The notes beneath the pieces were generated by a model that saw only the letters and a list, made by a program, of their open reading frames with translations, had not been told where the DNA came from and did no database searches. Source: DATFDN01 sp963756545 (GTDB taxonomy: Bacteria; Pseudomonadota; Alphaproteobacteria; Acetobacterales; Acetobacteraceae). Taken from it: a stretch of 64,000 nt of DNA. The DNA lies in NCBI GenBank assembly GCA_963756545.1, contig CAVWNY010000003.1, forward strand, positions 248,001-312,000, given 5' to 3'. Of the stretch, positions 25,418 through 32,910 are shown one piece after another; position 1 is the first letter of the stretch, and every line of letters begins with the position of its first letter. Made by a program: the position numbers and the translations under genes.

Positions 25418-26197
25418 TCAAAAGGTGCCGGGATAGGAGCCGCCGTCGATCAGCAAATTCTGGCCGGTGATGAACCCGGCCTGGGCCGAGCACAGAAAGG
25501 CGCAGTAGGCGGCGAATTCGCCGGGCTCGCCGAAGCGTCCCGCCGGATTTCCCGCGCGCCGCTCTTCCCGCAGCGCCTCGTAGGATTTCCCGGTCTGCTC
25601 GGCCAGCCGGGCGATGTGATCGCGTTGGCCGTCGGTGTCGAAGATGCCGGGCAGCAGGGAGTTGATCGTTACGTTATGGCATACGACCTGCCGCGACAAG
25701 CCGGCGACGAAGCCCACCAACCCCGAGCGCGGGCCGTTGGAAAGGCCAAGCTCGGGCTGCGCGATCTTCACCCCGCGCGCGGAGATGTTGACGACGCGGC
25801 CGAACCGCCGCGCGACCATTCCATCGACGGTCGCGCGGATCAGCTCGATCGGGGTGAGCATCAGGGCATCCACGGCGGCTATCCAATCGGCGCGTGTCCA
25901 GTCGCGGAAATCACCGGGACGCGGCCCATCCGCGTTGGTGATCAGTATGTCCGGTTCCGGGCACGCACGCAGGGCCCCGGCGCGGCCATCCTCGGTCGTG
26001 ATATCGACCGCCACCGCCGTCGTCCGAACGCCGGTTTCCGCGCGTATGTCCTCCGCCGCGTGCGCCAGCCGGTCAGGATCGCGCGCGATCATGACGACAT
26101 TGACGCCCTCGCGCGCCAGTTGCAGCGCCGTCGCTCGCCCCATGCCCCGGCTCGCGCCGGACACCAGGGCCGTCCGCCCCGCGATGCCGAGGTCCAT
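25418..26197 (-). CDS. SDR family oxidoreductase with altered active site
   Basis: A 259-residue short-chain dehydrogenase/reductase-fold protein. The cofactor loop TALVSGASRGMGRATALQLA is normal. The NNAG motif is changed to ITNADGPRPG, and the catalytic Ser-Tyr-Lys is not kept: after NISARGVKIAQPELGLS comes NGPRSGL, so Tyr and Lys of YxxxK are replaced by non-aromatic and Arg residues. Related SDRs with a similar LSN...R pattern exist. It may bind NAD(P) with another mechanism or be non-catalytic. It begins two bases after the SnoaL-like gene stop, so the two are cotranscribed. Confidence 0.85.
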   Translation of the reverse strand: MDLGIAGRTALVSGASRGMGRATALQLAREGVNVVMIARDPDRLAHAAEDIRAETGVRTTAVAVDITTEDGRAGALRACPEPDILITNADGPRPGDFRDWTRADWIAAVDALMLTPIELIRATVDGMVARRFGRVVNISARGVKIAQPELGLSNGPRSGLVGFVAGLSRQVVCHNVTINSLLPGIFDTDGQRDHIARLAEQTGKSYEALREERRAGNPAGRFGEPGEFAAYCAFLCSAQAGFITGQNLLIDGGSYPGTF

Positions 26198-26199
26198 CC

Positions 26200-26658
26200 C
26201 TAGCGCGCCTTCACCGGCCGGTTCGCGTGACTCTGCTGGGGCACCCCGCGATTGAGCGACATGTGCGAATGGACGCAGAGCCATGTGCCGCCGCGTTTGT
26301 GGAAGACCATCGTGGCGCGGCCCGGCCGGTCGAAGGTGGCCCCGTCGGGATGATACCCGGTGCTCGTCCAGGCGGCGACGACGCTCGCCATGCTGGCATC
26401 GTCCGAGACGAGGATGCGCGCGCCCTCGAGGTCGAAGCGGAAATCCGATGTCCTCGGCCACACATTGTCCCACTGGGCACTCACCCAGGCGTCGAGGCCC
26501 GGAATGATGTCTCGATGCGTGCCGAAGGCGAGGATGTCGGGATTGAACAGCGGCCGGGCGGACGCATAGTCCACCTCCCGCACATATCCCGCGAACCTCT
26601 CGAGCCAGTCGCTGAAGAAGGCCCGGGTGGCGGCATCGGCTTCGGGCAACGGCGGCAT
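26200..26658 (-). CDS. SnoaL/NTF2-like domain protein
   Basis: A 152-residue cone-shaped alpha+beta (NTF2/SnoaL) protein. The helix FFSDWLERFAGYVREVDYAS and strands with DILAFGTHRDIIPGLDAW and GRATMVFHKRGGTWLCVHSH follow the family plan, in which the cavity binds a small hydrophobic ligand or acts as an isomerase/cyclase. GGAG six bases before 26658 supports the start. It is directly followed by the SDR, a common pairing in catabolic clusters. Confidence 0.8.
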   Translation of the reverse strand: MPPLPEADAATRAFFSDWLERFAGYVREVDYASARPLFNPDILAFGTHRDIIPGLDAWVSAQWDNVWPRTSDFRFDLEGARILVSDDASMASVVAAWTSTGYHPDGATFDRPGRATMVFHKRGGTWLCVHSHMSLNRGVPQQSHANRPVKAR

Positions 26659-26737
26659 GGCGCGCTCCGGCTGGCGGTTGGCCGGAAAGTGTCGCGCTGG
26701 CACGGCTCGCGCGCCAGTCCCGCGCATGGCGGAGCCG

Positions 26738-27127
26738 TCAGGCGCGAAAACCGGGCACATAGCAGAACACAGTGAAATCGAGACCACCTGAACTGAAATT
26801 CCTGGACGTCCTGTAACAGACGATCGGCCGGCCGATGAGGTTCTCGACGCCGCGCAGCACGACGTTATTGGGAACCGTGACCCATTGCTGTTCCTTGGTG
26901 ACGAACACCTCGTACTGGCCGTCCGCGCCGATGCGTTCGCCCGCCGTCTCCCGGCAATCCGACACGCCGCAGCAGGACCGCTGGCTGTTCGGCTCCATGA
27001 GGGTCTGAAACCAGCGCCGCTGGTCGGGGGTGTAGGTCGAGTTCGGGTCCGGCGCCGCATGAGCCATGTTTGCCCAGCCCAAGAGGAGGATTGCCGATAG
27101 GAAAAAGGCCGCTCGCAGATCACGCAT
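26738..27127 (-). CDS. Small exported Cys-containing protein, 129 aa
   Basis: A 129-residue protein with a signal peptide (MRDLRAAFFLSAILLLGWAN, cleavage near AHA-AP) and four cysteines in the mature part (SCCGVSDC near residues 51-58, VCYRT and FCYVPG later), likely paired by disulfides in the periplasm. QQWVTVPNNVVLRGVENLIG is a conserved-looking block. AAGGTGG precedes the ATG at 27127; a GTG three codons upstream is possible. Proteins of this type are common in alphaproteobacteria but have no assigned role that I know. Confidence 0.75.
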   Translation of the reverse strand: MRDLRAAFFLSAILLLGWANMAHAAPDPNSTYTPDQRRWFQTLMEPNSQRSCCGVSDCRETAGERIGADGQYEVFVTKEQQWVTVPNNVVLRGVENLIGRPIVCYRTSRNFSSGGLDFTVFCYVPGFRA

Positions 27128-27292
27128 CGACACCACCTTCAGGCACGCCGGGAAGCGATAGCATACAGCCGTCGGTCGCTAAGCGGCAGCTTGGAACTTT
27201 TCGCGAGCATCCAGTTTTCCCAGTGAAGTAGCCGCCCCGGGTTGCGCCGGGCCGTCGGATCGTCCATCCGCTCCTGTCGACGGAGGATCGGA

Positions 27293-28415
27293 ATGACGCA
27301 GGACGCTTGGGTGCCGCCGCCGCACGGGCCGGCGTGGGCACGCTTGGATGCGGCCGAGGCGGGCTTCGACCCGGACGCGCTCGCCGAGGCGGTGCGGTTC
27401 GCCGCAGCGCACGAAACTCCCTGGCCGCGCGATCTGCGCGCGCATCTCGAAGGCGGGTACTTCGAAAATCCGCCGCACAATGAGATCCTCGGCCCGATCC
27501 GCTCGCGCGGCGCACCCAACGGGCTGATCCTGCGGCACGGCCGCATGATCGCGTCCTGGGGCGACACGCGGCAGGCGGACTTCACCTTCAGCGTGGCGAA
27601 GAGCTATCTCAGCCTTATCGCCGGTCTCGCCTGGGCCGATCGCCTGATCCCCGACCTCGACCGGCCGGTCGGCGCCAGCATCCATGACGGCGGCTTCGAG
27701 GGCGCGCACAACGGCGCCATCACCTGGCGGCACCTGCTTCAGCAGACCTCGGAGTGGGAAGGCACGCTGTTCGGCAAATCCGACGCGATCGACCGCAACC
27801 GTAACCTCGCCACCGAAGGGCGCGGCCCGGCGAAGGGCGAGGCGCGGGAGCTGCGCGCGCCGGGCACCGTCTGGGAATACAACGACGTCCGCGTGAACCG
27901 CCTCTCGCTCGCGCTGCTCCGCCTGTTCGGCCGCAAGCTGCCCGAGGTGTTTGCCGAGCGCATCATGCGCCCGATCGGCGCCTCCGCCGACTGGGCTTGG
28001 CACGGCTATCGCACCTCGATGGTCGCGATCGACGGGCGTATGGTGGAATTCTGTCTCCGGCGGCAGCCATTGGGGTGGCGGCGTGGAAATGCACGCGGAG
28101 GATCAGGCGCGGATCGGGCTGCTGATGCTCCGCCGAGGCATCTGGAATAGGCGTCGATTGCTGCCGGAATCCTGGATCGCCGAGTCGCTCCGCCCCTGCG
28201 CGCTGAACCCCGCCTATGGCTTTCTCTGGTGGCTCAACACCGCGGGCGCGCGTGCCCCCGGCGCGTCCACGCGCGGTGTGTTCGCGGTCGGCGCGGGCGG
28301 TAATCAGATCTGGGTCGATTTTGATACCGACATTGTCGCTGTCTTGCGCTGGACAGATCCCGCCGTCGTCGCCGATTTCGCCGCCCGCGTGACGGCGGCG
28401 CTGCGGCCTGCTTGA
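27293..28415 (+). pseudogene. Beta-lactamase-type serine hydrolase, frameshifted
   Basis: A serine hydrolase of the beta-lactamase/PBP-like (class C, EstB) family, about 374 codons, read in two frames. The SxxK nucleophile is S100-V-A-K103, the Tyr motif is EYNDVRVNRLSLALL, and the third motif (VSGGSHWGGGVEMH) lies after the break. At 28049-28053 one base too many (TTC T GTC) shifts the frame; without it the two halves join perfectly. GGAGG precedes the ATG. Either a recent inactivating mutation or a sequencing error explains it. Everything else in the gene looks functional. Confidence 0.85.
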
Positions 28416-28444
28416 CTTGCCGTCAGCCCAACGAGCGGGAAGCC

Positions 28445-29239
28445 ATGACCGACACCTTCGAGACCTTGCGCATCGAGCGGCCCGGGCCGCACATCGTGCT
28501 CGTGACCCTGAACCGCCCCGAGGCGGCCAATGCGATGAACACGCAAATGGGCCTCGACCTGCTCGCCGCGTTCGACGGCTTCAACGCCGGGCCGGGACGG
28601 CAACGCTGCATCGTCGTCACCGGCGCCGGGCAGCGTGCTTTCTGCGCCGGCGGTGACTTGAAGGAGCGCAACGGCATGACCGACGCGCAATGGCAGGACC
28701 AGCATTTGATCTTCGAACGCGCGATCCGGGCCATAATCGACTGCCCGGTGCCCGCGATCGCCGCCGTGAACGGTGCCGCCTATGCCGGCGGGCTGGAGAT
28801 CGCGCTCTGCTGCGACTTCATCTACGCCGCCGAGCACGCGCGCTTCGCGCTGACCGAGGTGACGCTCGGGATCATGCCGGGCGCCGGGGGCACGCAGAAC
28901 CTGCCCCGCGCGGTCGGCGCGCGGCGGGCGAAGGAGATCATGCTGACCGGCAAACCCTTTTCGGTCGAACAGGCTGCCCAGTGGGGCATGGTGAACCGCG
29001 TGTGCGCGGCCGGCACGCTGCTGGCCGATGCGCTGGACACAGCGTCGGCCATCGCCGCCAACGCGCCAATCTCCACGCGGCAGGTGAAGCAATCGGTCAA
29101 CCAGGGCCTGAACATGGACCTGCGGAGCGCCATGATGTTCGAGATCGAGGCTTACAATCGCATGGTCCCGACCGAGGACCGCCGCGAAGGCATCCGCGCC
29201 TACCACGAGAAGCGCAAGCCGGATTTCCAGGGGCGGTGA
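28445..29239 (+). CDS. Enoyl-CoA hydratase/isomerase family protein (intact copy)
   Basis: A 264-residue crotonase-fold protein. The oxyanion-hole elements are AFCAGGDL (66-72) and NGAAYAGGLEIALCCD (109-124). Both Glu residues of true hydratases have counterparts: E118 (GGLEIA) and E138 (LTEVTLGI). PGAGGTQNLPRAVG is also standard. It should hydrate or isomerise a 2-enoyl-CoA in fatty or aromatic acid breakdown. Residues 78-264 are duplicated almost exactly at 31501-32064. It is followed by ruins of a PrpD-like gene. Confidence 0.93.
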   Translation: MTDTFETLRIERPGPHIVLVTLNRPEAANAMNTQMGLDLLAAFDGFNAGPGRQRCIVVTGAGQRAFCAGGDLKERNGMTDAQWQDQHLIFERAIRAIIDCPVPAIAAVNGAAYAGGLEIALCCDFIYAAEHARFALTEVTLGIMPGAGGTQNLPRAVGARRAKEIMLTGKPFSVEQAAQWGMVNRVCAAGTLLADALDTASAIAANAPISTRQVKQSVNQGLNMDLRSAMMFEIEAYNRMVPTEDRREGIRAYHEKRKPDFQGR

Positions 29240-29240
29240 G

Positions 29241-29709
29241 CCCGCCACGCAGGCGGCGCGGCTCAAGTCGATGTTCGGGACGATGTGCAAGCCGCTGCAA
29301 TCGGGCTGGAAGCGAAGTTCAGCCTGCGCCTGACCACGGCGATAGCTCTCGCGAGGATCGAGACAGGCGCGCTCGCCAGCTATTCGGAGGCGGTCGCCGC
29401 CGATCCGCGCGTGGTCGCGCTGCGCGACAAGGTGGAGATCGACTCCTCCCGCGCGGCAGGCACACGTTGGCCGATCTGCGGATCTCGCTGACCGACGGCG
29501 CCGTGCTCGATGCGCGCCACGATTCCGGCATGCCCGATGCCGACGTCGCGCGGCAGGGACAGCGGATCGAGGCGAAGTTCATGGCGCTCGCCGAACCCGT
29601 GATCGGACATCGCGCCCCCGACCTCGCGGCCGAGGTCGCGCGCCTGCACGAGCTGGCCGACATGCATGCGATGATGGGGCTCTCGGCAGGACAAGGGAGC
29701 AGCCAATGA
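29241..29709 (+). pseudogene. MmgE/PrpD family remnant with internal deletion and frameshifts
   Basis: Three frames carry pieces of the C-terminal half of an MmgE/PrpD protein. First AARLKSMFGTMCKPLQSG at ~29248-29301; then, in another frame, LEAKFSLRLTTAIALARIET to VALRDKVEI up to ~29450; then, in a third, HTLADLRISLTDGAVLDARH through ELADMHAMMGLSAG to the stop at 29709. The first two pieces are far apart in intact family members, so a deletion lies between them. Family enzymes are 2-methylcitrate dehydratases or related; this one cannot work. The N-terminal half is missing. Confidence 0.7.
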
Positions 29710-29864
29710 CGCTCGATTTCGCATGGCTGTTCGGGAAGCACGCTAGATGTCCCGATGACGCTGGTGCAGCGTACGAGGCACTCGGATACGCCACGGTCTG
29801 GAGCGCAGAGGCGCATCATCACTACGCTGTGAGCCCCGTGGCTTGCGTGCTCCGTCGGAAGTAG
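29706..29864 (+). pseudogene. LLM flavoenzyme N-terminal stub
   Basis: A 52-codon frame whose ATG overlaps the PrpD-like stop (ATGA). It starts MTLDFAWLFGKHARCPDDAG and continues EALGYATVWSAEAHHHYAVS, resembling the first two strands of luciferase-like flavoenzymes with a gap between them, then ends at a TAG. It was probably the next gene of the same operon. It is too short to fold as a TIM barrel. Confidence 0.4.
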
Positions 29865-29912
29865 TCGCGCGGACGTGCGCCGCGGGGATCAGCGGAATCT
29901 ATCGTTTATTTC

Positions 29913-29941
29913 TTGACTATTTGGCCAATCTATGGCAATAT
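29913..29941 (+). promoter_or_regulatory. Possible sigma-70-type promoter in AT-rich gap
   Basis: TTGACT (29913-29918) stands 17 bases before CAATAT (29936-29941) in a locally AT-rich stretch upstream of the 83-residue gene at 30007. The -35 match is good (5 of 6) and the -10 is weak. Confidence 0.35.
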
Positions 29942-30006
29942 GAAGATGTGTCCGCAAGCGCGATGCATTACGCCATCGCATTGTGGCACTCCCTTTGAGG
30001 TGGTAA

Positions 30007-30258
30007 ATGCCTATACGTACGACTGCTAAGCGTTCAGCGCCGTCTGAATCAAAGCATGATAAATTCCGCCGGCTAGCCACAACGCGTACCCAAAGCGTGG
30101 TGGAGGCCTTGCGCAAGCTCTCCAATCTCTCGTCATCAAATTACGAATTCAAAAATCCCGAAGTCAAAACAATCTTTGAAGAGATCGAAAAGGCAGTGGA
30201 AAAAGCACGCGGACATTTTCGGCGTGATCTGAAAGGGCGAGTTTCCTTTACCCTCTAG
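30007..30258 (+). CDS. Hypothetical protein, 83 aa, in a lower-GC islet
   Basis: An 83-residue basic protein (MPIRTTAKRSAPSESKHDKF) with a predicted helical middle (TQSVVEALRKLSNLSSSNYE) and a charged helix (TIFEEIEKAVEKARGHFRRD). GAGGTGG lies 5-6 bases before the ATG. Base composition and codon use (AAA, TCA, AAT) are visibly more AT-rich than in neighbouring genes, suggesting acquisition by transfer. Decayed genes lie on both sides. The family is not recognised. Confidence 0.6.
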   Translation: MPIRTTAKRSAPSESKHDKFRRLATTRTQSVVEALRKLSNLSSSNYEFKNPEVKTIFEEIEKAVEKARGHFRRDLKGRVSFTL

Positions 30259-30292
30259 CAAAACTCGGAGGAGGGGAGCTTCCAATGGCAGG

Positions 30293-30320
30293 CTCTCCTT
30301 CCCCTCCCTTGCGGAGAGGG
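30293..30320. repeat. Partial GC-rich hairpin repeat (family B)
   Basis: CTCTCC, then CCCTCCCTTGCGGAGAGGG, folds as a short stem (CTCTCC with GGAGAG) and resembles half of the CCCTCCCGCAAGGGGAGGG elements elsewhere. It separates the 83-residue gene from the convergent CMD gene and may act as a terminator for both. Confidence 0.45.
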
Positions 30321-30359
30321 ATCGAGCACGATAGCAGACCGAGGAGGCGATAGCTGCTA

Positions 30360-30761
30360 CTATCCCCCGCGTTGCTCGGCCCGCATCTCCGCGAACACCT
30401 TGCGCGCCACGATCAGCGCCTCGCGCACCAGCGGCAGGCCGCAATAGCCCGACAAGTGGAGCAAGCCTTCCACGAGTTCGTCCTCGCCCCAGCCCTCGCG
30501 GCGGGCCATGCGAAGATGGATCGCCAACTCCGCCTCGCGGCCCATCACGGTATCGGAGATCACGCAGATCAGCGTGCGCGTCTTCACGTCGAGGCCGGGG
30601 CGTGTCCACAGCCCGCCGAACACGTTCTCGACGGCGATTTCCCCGAACTTCTTCATGATCGGGTCGTCGTACACGGCCTTGTCGATGCGATCGGCGTACG
30701 CCTCACCCATCAGACGCCGGCGCATCGCGCGGCCCTGCTCCATGCGGCTCGATCCGCTCAC
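30360..30761 (-). CDS. Carboxymuconolactone decarboxylase family protein (copy 1)
   Basis: A 133-residue AhpD-like/CMD protein with the typical helical core: VKTRTLICVISDTVMGREAE, LAIHLRMARREGWGEDEL and LLHLSGYCGLPLVREALIVA. The CxxC pair of peroxidase-active AhpD is absent; only one Cys (GYCGLP) sits near the site, so a decarboxylase/lactone role is likelier. It starts with GTG and is nearly identical to the copy at 33690-34082, differing in a few residues (LRM/IRM) and the last residues. It follows the broken Rieske gene on the same strand. It is intact itself. Confidence 0.88.
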   Translation of the reverse strand: MSGSSRMEQGRAMRRRLMGEAYADRIDKAVYDDPIMKKFGEIAVENVFGGLWTRPGLDVKTRTLICVISDTVMGREAELAIHLRMARREGWGEDELVEGLLHLSGYCGLPLVREALIVARKVFAEMRAEQRGG

Positions 30762-30780
30762 GGCATTTTCTCCCTCACCT

Positions 30781-31194
30781 TCAGACGTCCACCACGACGT
30801 AGTCTTGCTCGACGGAAACCGGCAGTGTCTCCGCCACGAACGGCCCTTTCGCCAGGTCGGCGCCGGGTTCGACGCTCACCTCGTAGATGTGCGCCTTCAC
30901 ACTTTCGGGCTCGCACCAGGACTGGCCGGTGCGGATGTCGAACTCCCAGCCATGCCAGGGGCAGCGCAGCATCTCGCCCGCCCGGCTCAGCCGGTAGTGG
31001 CCGGGACGGTCGGCCTCCATTGCGGCGAACAGCCGGCCGCGGCAAAGCAGGGCGCCTTCATGCGGACAGCGGTTAAATAGCGCGAATTATTCGTCGTTGA
31101 CGAAAAAGATGCCGATCTCGCGACCCCTCACGGTGACGATCTTGCAGCCGCCCGACGCGATCTCGCCAACGGCGGCGACGACGTGACGGGTCAC
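30781..31194 (-). pseudogene. Rieske (2Fe-2S) protein copy 1, inactivated by a nonsense codon
   Basis: The frame encodes a 137-residue Rieske protein colinear with the intact copy at 34588-35001, but codon 36 is TAA (31087-31089) where the intact copy has TAC, in NDE-stop-FALF versus NEEYFALF. The cluster ligands CPHEG and CPWHGWEFD lie after the stop, so the truncated product cannot bind the iron-sulfur centre. An internal ATG at 31020 could give only the part after the first ligand pair. The start is GTG in place of ATG. The CMD gene follows it. Confidence 0.88.
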
Positions 31195-31203
31195 GCGCTG
31201 CCC

Positions 31204-31500
31204 TCACGCCAGCCCGTAGAACGCCATCGCGTTGTCGCGGAAATCCGCTGCCGGCCCTGCTCGGGCAGCTTCACCTTGAAGGCGTGGCGCGGGTCGTCCT
31301 GGTCCCAGTGCGGGTAGTCGGTGGAGAACATCACCCGATCCCAGCCGATCCATTCGATCGTCGCCAGCAAATCGTCCGGCCGCTCCGGCTCCTCGATCGG
31401 CTGCGTCGTCACCCACACATGGTCGCGGATGTATTCGGACGGCAGGCGCTTCAGATGCGGCACCTCCTCGCGCAGTCGGCGGAAGTGCTTGTCGAGACGC
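31204..31500 (-). pseudogene. Amidohydrolase 3' fragment, truncated and frameshifted (copy 1)
   Basis: The last ~99 codons of an amidohydrolase-2 protein, almost base-for-base like 34998-35295 of the intact gene (RLDKHFRRLREEVPHLKRLP, then FSTDYPHWDQDDPRHAF). The 5' part is missing: homology stops abruptly at 31500, where crotonase sequence begins in the opposite direction. A one-base deletion (GAAATCC for GAAAATCC near 31237) shifts the last residues out of frame. It has no start and no N-terminal metal site. Confidence 0.9.
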
Positions 31501-32064
31501 ATGACCGACGCGCAATGGCAGGACCAGCACCTGATCTTCGAGCGCACGATCCGCGCCATCATCGACTGCCCGGTGCCCGTGATCGCCGCGGTCAACGGCG
31601 CGGCCTATGCCGGCGGGCTGGAGATCGCGCTCTGCTGCGACTTCATCTACGCCGCCGAGCACGCGCGCTTCGCGCTGACCGAGGTGACGCTCGGGATCAT
31701 GCCGGGCGCCGGGGGCACGCAGAACCTGCCCCGCGCGGTCGGCGCGCGGCGGGCGAAGGAGATCATGCTGACCGGCAAACCCTTTTCGGTCGAACAGGCT
31801 GCCCAGTGGGGCATGGTGAACCGCGTGTGCGCGGCCGGCACGCTGCTGGCCGATGCGCTGGACACAGCGTCGGCCATCGCCGCCAACGCGCCCATCTCCA
31901 CGCGGCAGGTGAAGCAATCGGTCAACCAGGGCCTGAACATGGACCTGCGGAGCGCCATGATGTTCGAGATCGAGGCTTACAATCGCATGGTCCCGACCGA
32001 GGACCGCCGCGAAGGCATCCGCGCCTACCACGAGAAGCGCAAGCCGAATTTCCAGGGGCGGTGA
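31501..32064 (+). pseudogene. Enoyl-CoA hydratase, 5'-truncated second copy
   Basis: Encodes residues 78-264 of the crotonase at 28445 (MTDAQWQDQHLIFERTIRAI to the end KRKPNFQGR). About the first 100 bases differ from the other copy at scattered sites, whereas the remaining ~460 are nearly identical. The first oxyanion segment (AFCAGGDL) is lost, so the usual fold cannot form. The ATG is an internal Met of the parent and has no good ribosome site; the open frame continues upstream into antisense amidohydrolase sequence to 31321. Confidence 0.85.
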
Positions 32065-32106
32065 GCATGACGGCGCTCTGTGCCATTTGAACGAACGGAG
32101 GAAGCG

Positions 32107-32910
32107 GTGGAATTTACCGGCAAGGTGGCTCTCATCACCGGCGGCGGCGGCGGGATCGGCCGCGCGGCGGCGATCGCCTTCGCCCGCGCAGGCGCGCGGG
32201 TGATGGTCGTCGATCGCGACACGACGGCGGCCGAGAACAGCGTGGCGGCCGCCGGAGCGGCGGCCGCCGTCGAGGTGCGCTCCCTCTCTGCCGACGTCTC
32301 CCGCGCGACCGACGTGCGCGGCTACGTGCGAGCGACGCTTGACGCGTGGGGACGGATCGACTGCTTTTTCAACAACGCCGGGATCGAGGGCGTCCTCGCG
32401 CCCATCCAGGAGTACGACGAAGCGGAGTTCGACGCGGTGATCGCCGTTAATCTCAAGGGCGTGTTCCTTGGGCTGCGTCATGTGCTGCCGGTCATGGTGG
32501 AGCAGGGCGCGGGCGCGGTCGTGAACACCGCCTCGGTCGCCGGGCTGTTCGGGGGACCGGGAATGCCGGCCTATGTCGCCTCCAAGCACGCCGTGCTGGG
32601 TCTCACCAAGGTGGCGTCGACCGACGTTGCCCGCCACGGCGTGCGCGTCAATGCGATCTGCCCGGGGCCGGTGGAAACGCGGATGATGCGCTCGCTGGAA
32701 CAGCAGCGGAATCACGCTGACCCCGCTTCGGTCCATTCCGGGATCAGCGCCGGGATTCCCACCGGGCGCTACACGATGCCGGAGGAGATCGCCAATACCG
32801 TGCTGTTCCTGTGCTCGGATCTCGCGGCCAACCTGACCGGCACGCATATCGTGGTGGACGGTGGCCGATCGGGCGCCGGCGGCGCGACGGCGGGGCGGTC
32901 AAACCGATAG
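32107..32910 (+). CDS. SDR family oxidoreductase (canonical active site)
   Basis: A 267-residue classical SDR. It has VALITGGGGGIGRAAAIAFA (NAD(P) loop), FFNNAGIEG, the catalytic Ser of NTASVAGLFGG, and Tyr/Lys of AYVASKHAVLGLTK, then NAICPGPVETRMM. The acidic residue in MVVDRD after the second strand suggests preference for NAD(H). The GTG at 32107 has GGAGG six bases upstream. It lies directly after the truncated crotonase and likely oxidises a hydroxyacyl or alcohol intermediate. Its last 12 bases overlap the convergent TPR-like gene. Confidence 0.93.
   Translation: MEFTGKVALITGGGGGIGRAAAIAFARAGARVMVVDRDTTAAENSVAAAGAAAAVEVRSLSADVSRATDVRGYVRATLDAWGRIDCFFNNAGIEGVLAPIQEYDEAEFDAVIAVNLKGVFLGLRHVLPVMVEQGAGAVVNTASVAGLFGGPGMPAYVASKHAVLGLTKVASTDVARHGVRVNAICPGPVETRMMRSLEQQRNHADPASVHSGISAGIPTGRYTMPEEIANTVLFLCSDLAANLTGTHIVVDGGRSGAGGATAGRSNR

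Noticed and set aside
29865..30006. tRNA or small RNA gene in the AT-rich gap
   Set aside because: No cloverleaf, T-loop consensus or terminator-like hairpin with a U tract could be made from the sequence.
31204..32847. A 547-codon minus-strand open frame across the amidohydrolase fragment, crotonase copy and SDR
   Set aside because: It is antisense to the crotonase copy and SDR. Only the last part corresponds to amidohydrolase codons, and this is explained by the one-base deletion.
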